From: Elmis aenea | Lineage: Eukaryota > Arthropoda > Insecta > Coleoptera > Elmidae | NCBI GenBank assembly: GCA_947652605.1 | Contig: OX393580.1 | Span: 14,466,159 to 14,530,158, forward strand | DNA length: 64,000 bases | Reading direction: 5' to 3' | Part shown: positions 58,901 through 64,000 of the stretch, in pieces | How positions within the stretch are numbered: the first letter of the stretch is position 1 | Layout: each line of letters begins with the position of its first letter | Translations under genes and position numbers: made by a program | Notes under the pieces: generated by a model | What the model saw: only the letters and a program-made list of their open reading frames with translations | The model's database searches: none | Told to the model about the DNA's origin: nothing

Positions 58901-59244
58901 TGTTAAAAATATGGCTTCTGATCTCTGAGCCCACATTACTGGCGGCGGAAGAACGCTGTAAAAGTTAGGTTATAATAATTATTGATAATCATGAAAAAAT
59001 CAATTACTTCACAAAAATGACAACACAATAGTTGCTTTCATTAAAACCGGCTAGTTTACTTAATGACTACCATAAATATATAGCTATTCACACAATTTAA
59101 TAATCGATTATTTAAAAATGTTGTTTTCAACATGGCCGGTTTCAACGAATTTAATAACGTTAATAAAATTATTGCTAACTATATTTAGTATATCTACAAG
59201 TTTTTGGCCTGAATGGAATTGAAAACTTACGGTTGATCCGTCAT
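55914..59244 (-). CDS. p23: p23 / prostaglandin E synthase 3-like Hsp90 co-chaperone (3 exons, 174 aa)
   Basis: Exons on the minus strand: 59231-59244, 58866-58955 and 55914-56334 (525 nt, GT-AG, in phase). p23 proteins bind the ATP-bound closed form of Hsp90 and stabilise client complexes in cytosol and nucleus. Residues 1 to about 110 form the CS domain: MTDQPVLPPPVMWAQRSEAI, then TINLEDVKNPEIKINKDSVY and YHWLKCDFNKWRDEDDSGDE. The W-x-x-L-x-x-D-F-x-x-W-x-D-E-D motif is the family hallmark. The tail is glycine-rich, includes MMRQMGGLGGGGG, and ends in acidic DSDDEPIPDLE. Length is usual for insect p23. The first exon codes for only four whole residues. Intron 2 hosts a 1.8-kb TTAA-flanked element (56543-58348). 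Confidence 0.96.
56543..58348. mobile_element. piggyBac-type non-autonomous element with GGTCAT palindromes
   Basis: The left end TTAACACGTTTACTGCCGTG and the right end read inward TTAACACGTTAACAGCCAAG share the TTAACACGTT start of the element at 5480-9176, with TTAA at both edges. Palindromic units GGTCATATATGACC (56566-56579), GGTCATAGATGACC (56609-56622) and, near the right end, GGTCATAAGTGACC (58185-58198) are present. Other CAGGGTG-ended repeats (57222, 57332) and a foldback (about 57440-58075) are nested inside. It lies in p23 intron 2. Confidence 0.85.
57440..58075. repeat. Foldback nested in the p23-intron element
   Basis: Arms of about 220 bp (about 57450-57670 and 57860-58070) are inverted copies, including AACCAGTGGCGGAGTTGTGG against the inverse near 58030-58055 and GGCGCGAAATT against AATTTCGCGCC. 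ORFs in it are chance readings of the arms. Confidence 0.8.
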
Positions 59245-62200
59245 TGTGTTAAATTTTTTAAAACTTGTTCTAGAACTTCTACACGCGTTACAAACAGTAA
59301 CTACTTGAAATTGGCAATGGATTCCCTTCCAAACATACCACACCACACGAAACAGAGCCCAAATATCAAAAGAACTAAGTATGGGAGGGAAACTTAAAAT
59401 ATTGCATGAATGGTGTACTACACAATCCGTCGAAATTCTCGCAATTAAGTTGTGCTTTAAATTGCTGCTGTCAAACAGTTTATTCTTTTATTTAATTCGT
59501 AATCTAATACGCCTACTTGTAATATGATCGTAGATTTTATTTTAACGTTCTTTTTTAAAGAAAGTACTCAGTACGAGCGCCAAGTGCTTTTTACAGTTAC
59601 TTGCAAACTTGGTCCAGTGTATTATTAACTGGACATTGAAACTGCAGTTGTGTTTAGTTATTAAAAAATCAAATTTGCGAACTAAAAGCGATATGTTTCT
59701 TTTAAGTTTTGGTTTTAGAATTAATTTAGTTTAGAATAGCAACTACTGTTTATGTATTCGCTACAACAATGATATAGGCTACCCAATAACAAAGAGTTAA
59801 TCAGTCACGTGGATTGTGGGGGACCAATTAGAAAGTTGTGGTTTTGTGTCAGGTAGTTTGTAAATTGTTTAACAGGTTTATTTACTCAGTTGTTTTTTAA
59901 CTTTGCCGATGATTGCTAAGATCAAATATTAAGAAACCAATCGATGTTATTGCCGGCGTTTTGAACTACACTAGTACTTTTTTTATCTTTTGAATTATGA
60001 ACTTAATTAATTTAAAATTTGCAAGAACAAATTTTGCAGATATGCCTAATGTGTCAGACTGTCTGATAAGTTTCAATTATGCTGATGACTGCGAATAAAG
60101 TCCTCTAACGTTTTTCAATCAAAACTAATAAAAGTTAATTAAGAGAAGCGAATTTAAACTTTGGCATAGTATATATTTCACTTGACTGGGGGATTTAAAG
60201 CAGTACAATTCAAAACAATTTGTGTTAAAAGTTAAAATCTCATTTTCGTCAGCCTTGCATTTTAAATAAAATGTAAACCAGTTTTAACGTGTAGTTCAAT
60301 TACATGTGACATTTTAAATGTTGTGATCAGTGATATGAGTTTTGTAACCGTGTTTTGGTGACTTACGATACGTTTTTTATGATGTCAATATTTAAGGATA
60401 ATAGTTTGGTAAGTTCGTTTTTTTTATCTGTGTGATATATCTTACTACTATTACGTAAATGTTACATATATGTTAAAAATTTACATTCAAAAAATATTAA
60501 CGAGCAAGCACACATCTTTTTTATTCAAAATAGGTTTAGCCTTGAGAATAAATAAGGATATACAAGTAATAACTAAGTAAACTAGTAAACTGACATAGTA
60601 ATGTAAGTAATGTATCAAAATATCAATACATAATTTAAAGATGTTGATTTTAAATTTATAATGAAGAATAGCTTTAATTATAGACGCAAATGGGACTTTT
60701 TTTCAACAAAATGAGCTGCACATATGCAGTTGGTTCTTAAAACGTTTTAATTTTTCTGTGTATTAAGTGATTGGAGCGTTAAGAACGTAAAATTAACGAG
60801 ATGAATTTGTTCAGCAAATTACATGCATTATGAAATAAATATCGTTGATTTTTGATAAATTTTCTCTTTTAATTTTTAAAAATGTTTATAGCGATCATTG
60901 GGTTACGCCTGTGTGACTAACCTATCACTGCTATTTGTTTATCAATTTGTACATCCGTGCCATAAAAGTCGTAACGGAAGGCATGTAGCTATGTATATTG
61001 TTTATTCTTTAACGTGTAACAAGAAGCATTCTTTGTGGTTTAAACGTTAAATAACTTCTTAAACTTAAAACATGTTCTCCGCATGTACACATATATTATT
61101 TGGCGATTTTTTGTTTTAGAAAATTGTTTGCCAATATGCATAATTGAAAGTTTATTATTAACATTTTAATAAATTAAAAAATTAAATTAATTGAGGGAAC
61201 AATACTTAACCTTAACAACCTTAAATCGGGTCGTAGCTTAATATGCTTTCCTTGTCCGGGTCCGCCATCCATGCATAGTTGTAGAAATGTAGATATAGTA
61301 CATTGTACATGGTCCCTCCAGTAGATTTATTTGTATATAACTTTGTGTGAAAATTATTTTTGCACTTTTTGGATATTTTTTTTATTTAATCGTTTCATTT
61401 TTGGTTTACCGACAATTTAGCGGCACTGACTAGAATGCGTAATTGCAAACCATTTAAATTTTTATGAGATCTTCCTTCAAACGAATTAAGTTCAATTGCC
61501 AGTGTCCGTTAGTTCAAACCAACTGTAATAATATAACAAGTATAAATAAATTGTGCAGAATTATTAAACTTGGTTTAGTTTTATACAGAGGATGTTGTAT
61601 ACTATACGATAACACAAAAACTAGAGTAAACACTTTAATAATTTGTTTGGGTTTCCTTACCATAAAAAATTAATATAAATTCGACAGAAAAAAATTAAGT
61701 TTAAAAATTACGTCACAAAATTATGGCGTAAAAATTAAGATCTAATAAACCAAAATATATCATACTTTAGCGAAATGCGTTTTGTGAAAAGGTCAAATAA
61801 TAACTTAGAATTAATTTCAGCAGTGCATACTATTTTGAAAAATGTTTAACAGGTTAATTAATATATTGCTAAAACCAGCAAGCCACATTAGTTTGTAAAA
61901 AAATACTTAATCATAAATTACCATCAACTTAAAGTTTATACAGGCGGTATAATTGTGTAAATAAATTGTTGTGTTATGTTATATAAGTCCCCAGTCGGAT
62001 CTTATAACTAATAATTATTGCAAATCAAACATGTTATAAATGTCAGAAGTGTTTACAGGTGTTTTTCTTTCTTAAATGTGTGTTGCCAGCGAGTTTATTT
62101 AATAAATGTTATTAATTCAGTTGACAACATAACATTACACATGAATTATTAGCTACATTAAACGAATTCACACTTGGTTGTATTTTTTTAAAATAAAATT

Positions 62201-63398
62201 AAATACACTGTTATATTGCTTGGGAAAACATTAGTTGCAAAATAAGAATTTGGATGTTAAAAAAACAAAAACAAATGAAGATAGGTAAAATTTGTTGATA
62301 CATTTCAAATCTACCCAAAAAAGTGCCCCAATAATGTCGTAAAATATTTTGAGTGTGATTTCAATTAAGCAAGTTATAAGCAAAAATTAAAAATCTGATG
62401 TTTTGTTTTTATCAATAGGACAAAGAAAATTCTTTTTAATATTTTTTTTATAGAACAGTTGGAAATGAAACCGATAAGAGGAAACAAATGTTCAAAATTT
62501 TAAGTGAATAATGGTTTTCAAAACTAGTTAAAACGTTAATGAGCTTCTTAAGTTAGTAATCAATGAAAAAATGTATGAAATTTAAAAAAAAACTGGTTAT
62601 GTTATACACTGTATAGCAATATTAGCAGAAGGTATTATGTATATTCTTTTAAAAAGGCCACTGCCGGATGAAAACCCTTCCCGGGCAGGATTCGGCCCAC
62701 GGGTCATAGTTTGGGAACCCCCCAAATAAATATATAAAGTAAATATACAACACTACAATTGAACAACTTAAGAAAGAGTTTAAATGATTTGTATTTATAT
62801 TTTCTGTGTTTGCTGTATTTTAAATAAATGTTTTAAAAACTTATAATGAGAAATAATTTTAATTTTAAGAATATTTTATCATAATAAAACGATTTTCTCG
62901 TAAAAGCATTATACTCGTACGTAATCTTTAATAGTATAGTGTTAGGTGCTGCTATATATTAGTTGCTAACTGACAGCCTTTACTTATGTAAAATGTTTGC
63001 AATAAATAACGCAGTTTTCTATTCGAAATGTGTGTAATTTCCATTTTACACTTTATATCATAATTTGTATTCTCCAAGTTAACAATATACTATTGTTCTT
63101 TAATTCGGAAAGTGGGTGGACAGTGATAAAAATCGTTTACTTTCATTTTGTTTTACATATGTTGAGTCGAGGCTTAAAACAATACCGTATAATTTCCAAG
63201 TTGAACGAACTTAGTTTTCTAATTGAGTATGTGTGAAAATGATTTTGAAGGCGAAGGGCAAGGTTGGTTAATATTTATTTGTCAGAGTGGCATTTAGGTA
63301 CCTATGTAATGATGATTTGATTTAATTTTTAATTTCAAATGACGCCCTGTATTTTTAAATACATAAAGTAAAAGCTCTTGAAATTCTTATCACATTGT
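59245..63398. other. Region upstream of p23, no secure gene
   Basis: It should include the p23 promoter and 5' UTR next to 59245. Otherwise I see only AT-rich sequence, a weak candidate first exon at 60380-60409, and at 62650-62725 a short GC-rich repeat end (CCCTTCCCGGGCAGGATTCG, GGCCCACGGGTCATAG) resembling a decayed hAT terminus. Confidence 0.5.
60380..60409 (+). other. Weak candidate first coding exon
   Basis: ATGATGTCAATATTTAAGG opens a frame of ten codons (MMSIFKDNSL) that runs straight into the consensus donor GTAAGT at 60410. A preceding stretch of about 1 kb, divergent from p23, could be its promoter and 5' UTR. No downstream exon was recognised in the window, so this is a suggestion only. 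Confidence 0.15.
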
Positions 63399-64000
63399 AT
63401 ACCGTATTCAGTTTGACTGTCGCACCCCTATAACTTTTTAATTATTGAAAATGACCCCAACAAACCTTATATTCTTGGAAACGGCGACAAATTCTCTATT
63501 AAATGATGTGCATTTGTTATCTCTACGATGACGTATGTCAAATCCGCGATAGGCAACTGTTTTTTTTTTAAATTACATAGTATACATATTTTATTGATTT
63601 GGATAGAGATTTAATTCTGAAACCGACCATGTATTAAAAAAGTATGCATACATAAGAAAATTTTCGAGAAAAATCAGTTCAAAGTTTATTTATCAAATTA
63701 TAGCAACAAGTCTATTTAACATAACAAAAAACGATCACCTCTGTTAATGACAGTTTAAAGTTGTCAATATTGTTAGTTGTTTATTGTTAAGTGAAAATGA
63801 AATTTTATACTATAACCAAGAAAATTTAGAAATGATTTGAATTTACGGCGAGTGTGGAAGAAATAAACTTTGAACTGATTTTTCTCGAAAATTTTCTTAT
63901 GTATGCATACTTTTTTAATACATGGTCGGATTCAGAATTAAATTCTCTATCCGAATCAATAAAAAAATGTATACTGTGCAATTTAAAAAAATAAAAAACA
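63399..64000. mobile_element. Foldback element, TACCGGGTGATTCA family, copy 3 (cut by window end)
   Basis: The left end TACCGTATTCAGTTTGACTG and following CGCACCCCTATAACTTTTTA match the families at 45008 and 49688, with a changed terminus (CCGTATTC for CCGGGTGATTC). The inverted right arm begins at about 63860 and runs past the window edge. The centre (63730-63860) differs from the other copies. Confidence 0.9.

Overview
This is a 64 kb piece of an AT-rich, intron-rich animal nuclear genome, almost certainly an insect. The evidence is a ZAD-type C2H2 zinc-finger gene (an arthropod-specific architecture), a Mondo-type bHLH-Zip gene, short GT-AG introns mixed with very large ones, an intact piggyBac-type transposon and dense piggyBac, hAT, mariner-like and LINE debris. 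Coleoptera is my best guess, from the many TA-flanked foldback repeats with CAGGGTG-type ends, but the order cannot be proved from sequence alone.

Five protein genes can be assembled exon by exon with consistent phases. From left to right: a ZAD zinc-finger transcription factor (minus, 96-5019, 6 exons, 450 aa); the transposase of a piggyBac-like transposon (minus, 5722-7550, 2 exons, 582 aa, inside an element spanning 5480-9176); Mondo/MLX-interacting protein (minus, 12625-39813, 16 exons, about 889 aa); glycyl-tRNA synthetase (plus, 41146-52268, 12 exons, 743 aa, with mitochondrial and cytosolic start codons); and the Hsp90 co-chaperone p23 (minus, 55914-59244, 3 exons, 174 aa). Mondo and GlyRS are divergent across about 1.3 kb. 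The genes are housekeeping or regulatory and do not form a functional cluster.

Introns and intergenic DNA are packed with mobile elements. Three kinds dominate. (1) Long foldback elements flanked by TA, with ends resembling TACAGGGTG or TACCGGGTG. Two of them still carry the C-terminal end of a mariner/IS630-like transposase, so at least part of this class is a derivative of that superfamily. (2) TTAA-flanked piggyBac-type non-autonomous elements, each with family-specific short palindromes just inside or between its ends. (3) hAT-type miniatures, two with perfect 8-bp target duplications. Nesting is deep. At 26717-28623 a foldback holds a piggyBac-type element inserted exactly at a TTAA inside the transposase reading frame, and that element holds a hAT miniature. 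Two copies of another repeat (23.2-25.5 kb and 46.1-47.4 kb) serve as empty sites for each other's insertions.

The right end (59.2-64 kb) shows no secure gene. It contains a weak candidate first exon on the plus strand and, at the edge, a third copy of one foldback family.
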